Positions 48,430 through 59,041 of a DNA stretch of 64,000 nt are shown in pieces. Position 1 is the stretch's first letter; each line of letters starts with the position of its first letter. Position numbers and translations under genes: made by a program. The notes under the pieces are model-generated. The model did not search any database. It saw only the letters and a program-made list of their open reading frames with translations, and had not been told where the DNA came from. This DNA comes from Mytilus trossulus (Eukaryota; Mollusca; Bivalvia; Mytilida; Mytilidae): contig NC_086380.1 in the NCBI RefSeq assembly GCF_036588685.1, positions 67,716,180 to 67,780,179 on the forward strand, in the 5' to 3' direction.

Positions 48430-49028
48430 CTGGAAATAATTGCCGAAAATATAACTAGTTGTTCCTTTCTACCTGATGGAAGAATGATATTTTCCTGCTA
48501 CACAAATAACAAATTGTACGTAATCAAACCCTACGGGTCATTAGATTTTACATTACATACAGGAACGAAAATTTCTCATATATATTTTAAAGAGGACAGA
48601 CAAAAACTGTTCGTAACATCTGGCATTGACAAGTCAAACAAAATAATCGATCTGAAAAACAGAAAAACTGAAAAATCGATTAAAGTCGTGTCATGTATTT
48701 ATGGAATATTTCACAAAGATGGTAAAATGTTCTATCATGGATAACCAAGTGGACTATGTGTTGTGAGTTTAGATAACGACTCTATAACACAGCTACCAAA
48801 TGCTAGATTGGATCAATATAGCAGTATTGCAATTTGGTCAGATCAACTTTATTATATAAATGATAATGATTCTGTATCATTTCACCAGATGGGAACAAAC
48901 AAAAACATTTGCTGTCAGAGAAAGATGGTGTAAATGCGCCACAAGCTTTGTTCTTTGATAAAAAAAATAGCAAGTTACTTATTTCAAACCAAACTAACAA
49001 GGCATTTCTTTATGATGTTTCAAATTGA
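48430..49028 (+). pseudogene. Truncated B-box-gene relic E (propeller part only)
   Basis: Homology starts at the codons for ITSCSFLPDGRMIFS, the start of the propeller, and ends at ALFFDKKNSKLLISNQTNKAFLYDVSN. A TAA at 48742-48744 lies where A has a serine codon (YHG-stop-PSGLC). A deletion fuses GATTCTGTA to TCATTTCACCAGATGG near 48876, removing about 140 bp present at 34757-34897 of A. It lacks B-boxes and coiled coil. It sits only 0.5 kb downstream of B and has its own 3' flank. Confidence 0.9.
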
Positions 49029-50749
49029 CGAATTGGTACAATACACTCTTTGAAAAGGAACATAGGCATGCTTTTGAAGTCTGGTACATTCGAAATTTAT
49101 ACGCCCAAAATGTTGTGTAATTTCACCTGATTTAGTCGAGATATACTATAATATACATGTAAATCCTCTACTGCAATCAGTAACTGAATACTGCTAAAAA
49201 AATAAATGTGAGAGGGAAAATACGAGTGGTTGCCATGGTAACGGACTTTCTATTTTTTGGTGGTGAAGTATAGTAAAATCTTTCAAAATCAACTGAATCA
49301 CTACATTTCAGAGCCTGATTATGAATAGAATCAAGCATCTTTCATTAATTTCCATGTGTAACATTGATTAAACTTGGTGTAAGCTTCATTATAGTTCAGA
49401 TTGCATGTAAACAAAAATTTATAATTTTTGGGAAAAATTTGGAAAACAAATGCATATTTTCAACTTTTCTGAATTTGGGAATTTTGCGAAATTATCAAAT
49501 TTTCTCTTGTGTTTTTTTCAGAAAAGAGCAACTGTGTACAGCATAGTTAGCACTGTAGTTATGAAGTTTAGATACTTCTTAACTAAGTTAAATAGAAAAA
49601 TGCGTGGGGTTTTCTTTAGATTTGTCACCATAACAACCGATTTTTTTCTCATGTTCCTTGGAAACGGAGTTATTATTTGCATAATATTGCAGTTTTAGAG
49701 CTCAAATGTACTGAATTGTTTCATAACTGATAATCTGTTTTTACATATAAGCATACGCCTACTCTAGTACTGCAACTGACATCGAAAAAGACGCTTAGTT
49801 AACGAGTTTAATGGTCCGGAATAACACACGGCTACAAATTGTTTTAAATGATAGAATAATATCTATATTTTAATTTCCGTCGGGTCGTAAAAAGTTTCTA
49901 TGGTCACATTTTTGTATTTTATCTCTTTAATAGGGGTACCCTTCAATTTACGGTTTTGGGTAGTTACCTTAAAATCCAAAAATATATTTTTTGGTTAAAT
50001 TTTCCTCTTTTTTCGTAAATATTGTCTATGCACATATCATCAAGGATCATCGGAATGATGAAGAGATAAATATAATACCCTCTCCAAGTAAAATTTTCAA
50101 ACTTAAAGTTGGCTGTTTTTTAGATAGAAATTTTACGCGTTTTGCTTTGAAAACGAGAAAACGCATTATTCAAAAACAGTATTTGACATTTGAGAGGACA
50201 AAACATAGTATTGCGATACTGAATGCAAATTTTGATGGGCAAATTCCAAACAATTTGGTCAAAAACTCAAAAATAAAAACATCATTTGTACCTTTTTTAA
50301 TTACGGAAATTTCCTATCCGTCAATCAACTCCAGCATTTATTTTTTCCTTCACAATCAATTTGATAGTTTCGATGTGATTATGTAGATTTTGTAGGAGAA
50401 ATTAATTTATTTTTGAGTGATTTGAATATATATAGTAGTTCTTTTGTGCATTTTCTGTAAATAAGTTATATTTTTGTTAATAAAATTTTGACTTTTTTTA
50501 AAAGTTAACCAAATCCTTCGGATAAGAGTTTTTTCCGGATAATGACTATAGTTGATATTGTGTGAAAATACATTGTTTGTTAATGTTTATCCTCAGAGCA
50601 ATTAATATGCATGCAAGTGGTCGAGGTAAACGTACTATAAGTTTTGCAGATATTTGGTGTGTGACAAGGTGATACTAAAACCAACTTCTCTTGATATTCT
50701 GCTTTCCTTTGGCGAATCATCAGTGATGTTATGAGACTTGCACAATCGG
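49029..50749. other. Spacer with duplicated segment, no supported gene
   Basis: 49310-49690 (GAGCCTGATTATGAATAGAA ... CCTTGGAAACGGAGTTATTA) is a diverged copy of 54648-55190. 49765-49900 (TTTAATGGTCCGGAATAACAC, GGGTCGTAAAAAG) is an inverted relative of 53560-53710. The 131-residue frame at 49991-50386 has no domain and no start context; I do not call it. Confidence 0.55.
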
Positions 50750-51210
50750 TCCGTCATTAAATACTAATGATTGATTGATTGTTGGATGCTTAACGTCCAG
50801 TGGCAAATATTCCATGCATGTTCAGGACGAGAACAAGTTAACAATAAAAACAATAGGTAGGTTTTGTCATAATAGGGACCATTCGGGATAATGGTCGGGA
50901 AAATTTAGACTGCCACTGGAAAATTATGGTATAAAGAATTGGGACAGAAATTTTCCGTTGCAACATACCACCTACGGATCCCTCAGAGTTGTTGCAAGGG
51001 TTTTTAACGTACAAAGAACGTGGCACACCCTTTACACGAGGCATCGGATTTAACGTCACCATTCTGACCGGACGTGACTGCGAACTTGATACATCCCGCA
51101 CAGCAAAACGGACGCCCCACTCCGTTTTACTGCCGGTCGGGAGAAGACCGAGTGATCACATCTCGTTTCCCCAGTCACCCATGGGTAAATTTAAATTAGA
51201 AACAACAGAA
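50750..51210. repeat. Dispersed repeat with AACGTCCAGTGGCAAATATT
   Basis: GCTTAACGTCCAGTGGCAAA and TCCATGCATGTTCAGGACG resemble fragments near 16600, 25670 and 45400 (ATTCATGAAATATT...CACTGG). It is GC-richer than its surroundings, which explains the 120-residue frame 50989-51351; no domain is visible in it. Confidence 0.6.
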
Positions 51211-51649
51211 ATCCATGTGTGTGATCAAACTGATCGACATGTATCCTCACAACCTGACACTTTTAAACGATCTCGCGCTCAGTTTCTTCCTTGTAGTTTG
51301 GGTATGAAAACAGGGTTTTTGTGTAAAAAAAAACCTTTACAAAAAACATAAAACTACACAAAACTGAGTCCTCTAAACGTGTTGACAGTCTTTTAAGTTG
51401 TGCTTATAAATGTGAGTAATCATTTATCCATGCATAACCATTCGGGAAGTACTTATTGAAGTCAACACCTGTGCAATTAAGTAAAATAGTTACTGAAAAA
51501 TTAGAATTTGAACTTGCTGTCAGTTCATAAATAACGATTGTTAGTGATGTGATTTGTTCTTCAATAAGAAAAGCCTATCTCATGTAGCACATTCTACATC
51601 TCACTTTTACTTAAGATTTCTCTGATGCTTACCAAACTGCCAAACTCCA

Positions 51650-52100
51650 GAACTAACTAGATATTGTGACACCTTACAATTCAGACACAGCCTCACAGGG
51701 GGCCAAGGGATATGAAATATAGAGTTTAGCTCTGAATTCAATAACATTAACGGTACCAATTTTCCTGCACCAGATGCGCATTTCGACAATACATGTCTCT
51801 CCAGTAATGGTCGTGGCCAAAATATTTGAAATCCAAAGCTTATATAAAAGGTCCAAAAAGTATAGCCAAATCCGTGAAAGGAATCAGAGCTTTTCACGAG
51901 TGAGATACATTCCTTAATTTGTAATAATTTCTATCATTTTGTAACAGCAAATTTTAATTACACAAAAAATCCGCGTATTTTCATGTCAGTACCGAAGTAC
52001 TGGCTACTGGGCTGGTAATCCCCTCGGGGGCTAATAGTCCACCAGCAGAGGCATATACCCAGGTGATGCCATATCTGCTCCAGGAAAATTGAAGTCTATG
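51650..52100. repeat. Dispersed repeat fragments
   Basis: CACCAGATGCGCATTTCGAC (about 51769) and CCGAAGTACTGGCTACTGGG plus ATAGTCCACCAGCAGAGGCA (about 51990-52055) are sequences I associate with bivalve interspersed repeats. The overlapping minus-strand frames are by-products. Confidence 0.6.
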
Positions 52101-52227
52101 TTAAGACTTTCAGAATTACACCAAGGAATGTCTGAAAAAATCAAGGATACATTAAAAGAAGAACAGTGTTCTTATGAGCTATCTCCTCGGTTTGGTATTT
52201 CTATGGAAATGATGCCCGTATAGCTTC

Positions 52228-52355
52228 TTAATAGATATAAGAAGATGTGGTATGAGTGTCAATGATACAACACACCATTCAAGTCACAATTTATAAAAGT
52301 AAACCATTATAGATCACGGTCCGGTCTTCAACACGGAGTCTAGGCTCAAAAGTTC
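52228..52355 (-). repeat. SINE/MITE-like dispersed repeat, family 1 (diverged)
   Basis: The reverse complement reads GTTGAAGACCGGACCGTGAT, then AAATTGTGACTTGAATGGTG, then CCACATCTTCTTATATCTAT. Confidence 0.8.
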
Positions 52356-52513
52356 ATTTGTTAATTGATGAAAAAATAACACAAAGGCTCTTCTGAGCCG
52401 TATACTTTCCCTAAGGATAACAAAAATTCGTAAATGTATGGCTATTACAAAATCAATCGTTTCTGTAGCAACATTCGCCCCATAACATTTGGGATTGGCA
52501 GTGCAGATATATC

Positions 52514-52594
52514 ATGCATATGCATATGGGAATATGTGTCACGAACATTGATCGAAACTTTGTACTCACATTGCTATTGTGTTTCCTATGCAAA
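52514..52594 (+). CDS. Candidate signal-peptide exon of an unknown gene (partial)
   Basis: Starting at one of three nested ATGs (the third, at 52526, is in ATGGGAATATGT), the frame reads MGICVTNIDRNFVLTLLLCFLCK and then meets AAAG|GTAAGA, a strong donor, around 52594. The hydrophobic NFVLTLLLCFL core after a short polar stretch is what a secretion signal looks like. No downstream exon was found. Chance is a real alternative in AT-rich DNA. Confidence 0.2.
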
Positions 52595-52801
52595 GGTAAG
52601 ACTGTATATGACGAGTTTGACCGAATCATGACGGTATGTTTGCTCCAGATAGCATTTGTACTCAAAATTTGTGTTTGCTTTGAACAAACTCTGTCCTGCG
52701 CCGAACTTGTTCTTATAAAAAAAGGGAAGTGTCTTGTAATGCTAATACGCGTACTGCATCCGCATATGATGACTAAGAGATTGATTCATGTCCTTATTTA
52801 A

Positions 52802-53777
52802 TGAATACTTGAGCTATTGTGTGTCGCTGTTAAAAGTTGTAAAAGGATCATGACTGATTTTGAATTACAACTTTAGAAAATTGGCTTTTTATTGTATAAT
52901 TGTTCATCCTTCCCTTAAAAAAAATAATGAGCTAACTTTTTTTACCACGATTATCCAACTAAAAAAATGTTCATGCACTAAACTGACTGTTTTACACTCA
53001 TTTTTTTAAACCTCGCATTCGCCTCGGGTGACTACAGTATATTTTGTGTTATAACTGCTTTGTCCAGGCTTTGCAAATACACAATTTGTATTTATCTATA
53101 ACTAGATACTAATTTTCACAAAATAAGCAACATTTACGATGCAAAATTAAAAACACTGTTTCAGCGCTTGAATTTAGTTTTTTTCAAAGATAGAAAAAAT
53201 ATTAAAATAATAGGATAAACTGGTGTTTTATAGTTTAGAAAATAATTCTGTAATATACTATAGTGAAAAACTATACAGAATATGAAAATTTATGGATGTG
53301 AAAAGGTCAAGGCCACTTCTTCTTTTGCTATGTTTTAAATGGAAAAAAATCAGAAGGTTCCAAATCAACGCTATTTTGTAATGGAAGCTCTTCATATAAG
53401 TAGTCAAAGTTGTCGTTTTAACATCGTTTTTAGCATATGCTTATAATTGAATGTTTTTTGTATCATTCTATTGAATAAATATCAGAATATTTCTCCTTTT
53501 TGTCCTTGTGGTTGAAATAATGATATTTTTAGGTCTGACCTTTGACCTCAATTTCACAAAATTGTGACCACTCTGGATGTTTACGACCCAACTTTTCTTA
53601 TTGTGCACGTTTTCCTCTTTCCATCGATATATGATTTAGGTGTGTGCTCTTCCGGACCATTAAAGTTTTAAAAAATGAACTCTGGTTGCAGTACTACTCT
53701 AAATTACTATCGTTAAGAGTTTCTGACTTCGATAGTTAACATGGAAATACATACTACCCATATCAACATCTATTTTA
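52802..53777. other. Spacer, no gene seen
   Basis: AT-rich. 53520-53710 contains AGGTCTGACCTTTGACCTCA and the inverted relative of the 49765-49900 block. Confidence 0.45.
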
Positions 53778-54390
53778 AGGGCATACGATACAGTTTTGAT
53801 ACCGTATTTACAGTTTGATGAAAATTTCCATATAGGCTATTTTTGCCTGATTAAATTAAATATGTAATAAAAAATATACCTTCATGTGCTTCTTTGTGTT
53901 AAATGAGGACAAAATTTTGTATATTTGCTAAAGAATCGGATTTGTGGCCGTATTTTCCCTTTCGAAAGAAAACCATAACTATTTTGATTTAAAGATAAAC
54001 ACAAATTGATTTTTGGTAAATAATTTGTAATTTCTGTATTTTATTAGTATTCTAAAAATTTTATGCATTCTTTATTAAGATATAACTCATAACTATCAAA
54101 TGGTCATGAATTGGGAAACAAACGTATTTTTTTGCTGTATAATTTATCAAAAAAAATTGCACTCTTTACAGTTTTATTAAATTTGTTTCACAAAATCTAC
54201 CTGCTGAATGAAACAAAATGTCGTTTAAAAAAAAGGGGTCCAACCACTCTTTTTCAAATTAAATCAGTTTGAATGATAAAAACCAGTCGAAAAATGCATC
54301 TTTTCCCGATATGTCACAGTAACACGTCGCGAAAATAACATTTAACGTGAGCAACGTCATTACCTCCCCTGTAACTGTATCTTATGCCCT
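53778..54390. mobile_element. 613-bp MITE with AGGGCATAMGATACAGTT ends (Harbinger-like)
   Basis: The left end AGGGCATACGATACAGTT and the reverse complement of the right end (AGGGCATAAGATACAGTT) match over 18 bp with one difference. TTA flanks both sides (53775-53777 and 54391-54393). A 3-bp TWA target duplication is the hallmark of PIF/Harbinger elements. No transposase inside. Confidence 0.75.
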
Positions 54391-55200
54391 TTAAATGTAT
54401 CGATTGAAATTTATCTAAAAAAAACCAATAATATAGAGGGTGTTTATATTCGAATTGGAATATGACTGCATGCTTTGCCTCACTCACAGTCTTGTCTGGG
54501 TTTTTTTCAGAAGGTTCAACACATGTAACATATTAAGTAACATTGGGGTTGGAACCGAAGGTTTTGAAAAAAATGGGAGGGGGGGGGGGGGGGGGTAGGT
54601 TTATTAAAGAGAAAAATTAGATTCTTGAAAAGATAACGTTTGGTTGGAGAGCCTGATTATGAAATGAATCAATTTTTTTTCAGAAATTTCATATATAACA
54701 TCGATATAACTTTGTTTTAGTTTCAGTGCTCAGTTAATATTGCAGTTCAATCCCGACTTTTATATACTTTGTAAAAGGTATGTGAAATTATCGAATTTTC
54801 TCGTGTGATTTTTCGAAAAATGAAAATATGTAAAGCATAGCAAGATATAGGTAGATGTGGCGTGAGTGCCAATGAGACAACTCTTCATCCAAATAACAAT
54901 TTACAAAAACTAAACCATTATAGGTCAATGTACGGTATTTAACACGGAGCCTTGAACAACAAGCTATAAAGGACCCCAAAATTACTAGACGTATAAAATC
55001 ATTCAAACGGGAAAAAACCAACGGTCTAATCTATATATATAAAAAAAAACGAGAAACGAGAAACAGCATTGTAGAAACAAAGTTTGAATACTACCTGACC
55101 AAAATAAATAAAACATTGGGTGGGGCTCTCTTGAATTTTATAACCATGTTAACGTTTTTTCCCCTTGGAAACAGAGCTATTATTTCTTGAATTGATTATT
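54391..55200. repeat. Second copy of the 49.3-kb segment, split by a family-1 insertion
   Basis: GAGCCTGATTATGAAATGAA (54650) to CCTTGGAAACAGAGCTATTA (about 55166) parallels 49310-49690. A poly-G run lies at 54578-54595. A family-1 copy at 54842-55050 (minus strand) interrupts it, and is absent from the 49-kb copy. Confidence 0.7.
54842..55050 (-). repeat. SINE/MITE-like dispersed repeat, family 1 (long copy)
   Basis: This is the reverse complement of the 19440-19645 type, from CCACATCTACCTATATCTTG back to AGACCGTTGGTTTTTTCCCG. The 77-residue minus-strand frame is a by-product. Confidence 0.85.
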
Positions 55201-55819
55201 CTGCAGTATAGGGAATTCAATGTTCTAAACTATTTCCAAAACTTTATGAAAATACATAGAAGCATAATAGATAGACTCTAAAATGCTAAACTACAATCGT
55301 TAAAAAATATAACAACAGTTGCCATGGTAACAAATATCACATATAACAGTCAATCAAATGATATATAATATAATTATATAATTTTATGTAAATTTTATGT
55401 AAAAAATTACATATAATTCTGTTAATAATGTTAATTTTTCTAATGAGAATATAACTGCATGCTTGGTTTTGTTTCACTCTCAGTACTGTCATGACTGTCT
55501 TTGCTCATTGACAAGACTCAACAGATTTAAAAGTACACAGTAGACTTTTGGGGGAGGAGTTGAGGTTGGGTAGTTTTTGTTTGAATCTTTCATATATCCT
55601 TATAAGGAAAATTGAGAGGTTTAGCTATGGGGTTTGGGCTTTGCTTATTGTTGAAGGCCGAACGGTTACATGTAGCTGTTTATTTCTGTGTGATTTAGTC
55701 TTTAGTAGTTTGGTGCTTGTTGATGGTTCGTGTCTCTACTAATATTTGATATTTTATGAAATGTTTTGTTATTCAAATTTTCAGTATATTACATAAAGAA
55801 ACATAACTATTATGTTATA
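55201..55819. other. Spacer, no gene seen
   Basis: An old family-1 relative lies at 55625-55745 (GCTTATTGTTGAAGGCCGAA). Otherwise AT-rich. Confidence 0.45.
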
Positions 55820-55905
55820 GATAATGCATATTTTAAGTTTTTTCTTGTCGTAGAACACCCCGAGGTGTGTTCTACGTCAAGAAAAACCTTAAAATGTGCA
55901 TTATC
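55820..55905. repeat. 86-bp near-perfect hairpin
   Basis: GATAATGCATATTTTAAG...CTTG..CGTAGAACAC, a short CCCGAG-type loop, then GTGTTCTACG..CAAG...CTTAAAATGTGCATTATC. The arms are about 40 bp with few mismatches. If transcribed it would form a long stem. It may be a fold-back MITE. Confidence 0.85.
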
Positions 55906-56995
55906 TGACTTATAAACCGTAAAAAAAATATTATTTTTTATAAAGATTTGCAAAATTAGGATCCTATATTACCGACAACACTAAAGTGGGATATTCCTTT
56001 CTAATGCGTTCAGGTTTAAATACGACCTACGGCTCATTTAGAATGTGAAATAAAACTCACTAATAAATTTAGATATAAACCTTTTAAAAAATGTTATCAA
56101 TACACAATAAAAATATTACTGTAACTGCATGAAGTAAGACACAAATGTATTGTTACCATCCGATAACGGTGTATGACAAATACAAGACACATTGTAAGTA
56201 ATTTATGTACCACTTAGCTTATGGAAAAGAGGGAGAGGCGGACAAGTGGGTTTTTTATTTAACAATTTTTTATTGAATCGAATAAAAAATTCAGAAAGAT
56301 TGTCTTTTGAATAGCAATACATTTTATTAACAGATAATCAGGATATAATTATATACACTACGCAACCAAAAATCAACCGACCAATTCAGTGTGACTCAAT
56401 AACATTTTAAAAATCTAACACACGAATATGTTAAATCTGGCTTTTCTTTATGAAAGTCTATATTAAAATTCATCTCACATACATGATAATGTTTCTTTAT
56501 TAACAATGTAGCGATAAATTAACAAAACTTCACGCGTTATTTGTTTCTTAAATTCAAATACGGGCACTGAAGGTTTCTTAAACAACTATCATCGATTGAA
56601 CTTTAAAATATAAATTTCCAAATCGGCAACAAAAAACTATCAGACGAATAAAATTTTGAAGTAAATTATAGATTGCATTTTTATCTAGGAAAATAATGAC
56701 TTCATTGAAACATGGTATCGTCCGGGTTGATTCTGAAAAAGAATGACCTGTCGTTCTGAAAGAAAATAACTCCATATAGGTATATAATTAGATATACTTC
56801 AAATGTCTGAAAATAGATTTCATTTAACTTGAGGTATATTGTCTTAGGAACACTTACCTCACTTTTATTTCAGGACTAACTACATTGAGGCAAATGGGAA
56901 ATTTCAAAATTATAAGCTTGTCTTCATATCAAATTTTGTTTATGCATAAATTCATCATATAGATACCAGGAATAACATTTATTATTTGAGACGAG
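55906..56995. other. Spacer, no gene seen
   Basis: AT-rich; the minus-strand frame 56578-56775 (65 residues) has no domain. Confidence 0.45.
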
Positions 56996-57160
56996 TTTTG
57001 TTCTCCTCGGACGTGGCCCCTGTATTTTTGGGGTCAATGTTTCTTATTTATTTGTCTTTTGTTCATTCTGTATTCTGCTTGTCTCATTCCCTTATCAATA
57101 TAGTAATTGTGTTATTAACTTGATCATGAGTTTGAATAAATAAATAAAAAAAAAAAAAAC
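56996..57160 (+). repeat. Probable 3' end of a retroelement with A-tail
   Basis: GGACGTGGCCCCTGTATTTT is followed by a T-rich stretch and GAATAAATAAATAAAAAAAA, which looks like a polyadenylated LINE or processed 3' end. The upstream part is not recognisable. Confidence 0.45.
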
Positions 57161-57849
57161 AGCACCCACATACTTAACTATGAGAATAAAATGTAAGCTG
57201 TATACTACATTTTGGTCTTTTGATGTCCCATAAAACGTGAGTCTTCCATTGAAACTTCACATTTTGCTTTGAGAGCAAAATATTGCATTTTCATATACTG
57301 AGAAAGAGTCTGGGAAAAACTCAGAAAGCATGATTTTGCATCATTTGTTTATAGATTCTAGGGGATTTTTTCGGCTCCAAAACCCTCCAAAAAAATTTCG
57401 GCATACACAAATTGCCATTATTCTTACAATTGGCATGTTGTGCCAAACTATAATACCATGTATGTATGCAATATATGTACATGTAGTTGGGAAGAAAATA
57501 AATAATCTGTCCTCTTCGTTGACAAATATAAATAACCCATCAAAAACAAATCCTCCTGCTCGACCCCCCCCCCCCCCCCCGGGAATATCAAATGGTCGTC
57601 CCCAATGCAGACACGATCATTAACTGATGCTCATTAGCTAAAGATAGTTGACATATAAGGATCGTAATGGTGCTACAAACTTATCGGTTTTCAAGAGAAA
57701 TAATGGCAGCGTGTGGTTATCCCTCCAATGGATTACATTGCTACGATTGTGAAAATGAACTGGCGTAATGGGGAGATAATTTTGATGAAGTAGAATCCTG
57801 ACTGTTTATCAAATGAAAGGACAAATATACTAAAGTAACTACAATACTG
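57161..57849. other. Spacer with poly-C tract
   Basis: A run of about 16 C lies at 57564-57580. The 97-residue frame 57330-57623 reads through it (PARPPPPPP) and is not supported as a gene. Confidence 0.5.
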
Positions 57850-58370
57850 GTATTTATCTTACATACTAGTTGTTTAGCAATAGAAACATCAAAACTATTA
57901 GACCTATAGTTTTTACGAGTCAGTGATTTTTAAATGTTTGTTTTGGTTTTTTTTTTAGAAAATAAATTTAACTTTTGGCGCATTTAAATACATGCAAAGT
58001 TATAGTGGCAAGTATTTTTTTTTCAACAAGTTAAGAGACAAATGTACGATAAAAAAACTTGCTTTTAAATAAACCGCGATTAAAAACTTTAGGTAATCGA
58101 AGACAAATTGCAAATTGGTCACATGACAAATTACATACCTTTACTCATTGTTTACTGATTTGACAGGTTTGTTTAATATCTGATATAACACTGTTCTAAA
58201 CACTTATAATACCACTCATGATATGTATTTGATCTGTGCTGTTTATATTTAATCAAATGAAAAGTTTTGAAACACAAAAAATATTGGGAATCATTGTAAA
58301 TTATTGACTTTCTCATTCTACTTTCGTTTTCCGTCCACTTTTACCTGATTTAAATGAAATAGTGAATATT
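57850..58370 (+). promoter_or_regulatory. Predicted promoter and non-coding exon 1 of gene C (module copy 4)
   Basis: It is closest to the gene A module: GTTTAGCAATAGAAACAT, GCTTTTAAATAAACCGCGAT (58061-58080), TTGGTCACATGACAAATT, GTTTACTGATTTGACAG|GTTTGT (donor-like after 58166) and CATTCTACTTTCGTTTTCCG. The CACGTG of the A copy is CACATG here. The predicted intron is 58167-59040, 874 bp, the shortest of the set. Confidence 0.6.
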
Positions 58371-59040
58371 TTTATTTCTATCAATTTAAATTTTTTGCGT
58401 TTTTCTGTATTTATATTGTATTACCTGATATTGACGAATCTCGTTAAATATTCCCCTCAAATAACGGTAACAATAAATATTTGAAGTCAGTCCGTTAAAT
58501 TTAAGGTCTTATCGTTTCTTCGTTCAGATCCACGTTTTGACATAAGCAATTTTTGTTTGTTTGAGCATTTTATGTTAAATAAAATGTTGATCTTTACCGT
58601 GAACTGAAGTCTGATATGACGAAAATCCATTGGAAATAAAAAAAAAGTTTTTAAAATATATGAAAAAATCGAGTCGTATATCGTCAGGTCTATTTAGGTC
58701 CTTTCTAGTTCACATTCAGGTCTATTGTGTTACCTGATTTTGTGGATCGAACAAGTCAACCGTATTTGACATTTTTTCCCTGCTCATAATTGAAAATGTC
58801 TAATTTATTTTTAACCTATATTTAGCTGAGGAGTTACATTTTGTCAAATGAATACAGCATGTACATGGAATAAGAATGTTGAGGTTTTGCGGAAATATTA
58901 CTTTTTATACAATCTTTTACTGCGAAATAAAATTACAATTGGTTGTGATAATTAACATACTTTTTGTAATCTAATATGTAAACTTTCAAGTCATATCAGT
59001 GAAACGGTAAAGCAATTTTTTTGTCTCTTCTGTTTCGTAG
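58371..59040 (+). other. Predicted intron 1, 3' part, of gene C
   Basis: Parallel to 32725-33360 of gene A and ends TGTCTCTTCTGTTTCGTAG, an acceptor. The length and order of landmarks are conserved, so intron and exon were duplicated together. Confidence 0.6.
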
Positions 59041-59041
59041 A

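Noticed and set aside
49991-50386. 131-residue plus-strand frame
   Set aside because: K/F/I/N-rich, no domain, no splice sites or start context distinguishing it from background in AT-rich DNA.
50989-51351. 120-residue plus-strand frame with higher GC
   Set aside because: Lies in a dispersed repeat (AACGTCCAGTGGCAAATATT family); no recognisable domain.
57330-57623. 97-residue frame ending in a proline run
   Set aside because: The prolines come from a poly-C tract and the rest has no domain or conservation signal.
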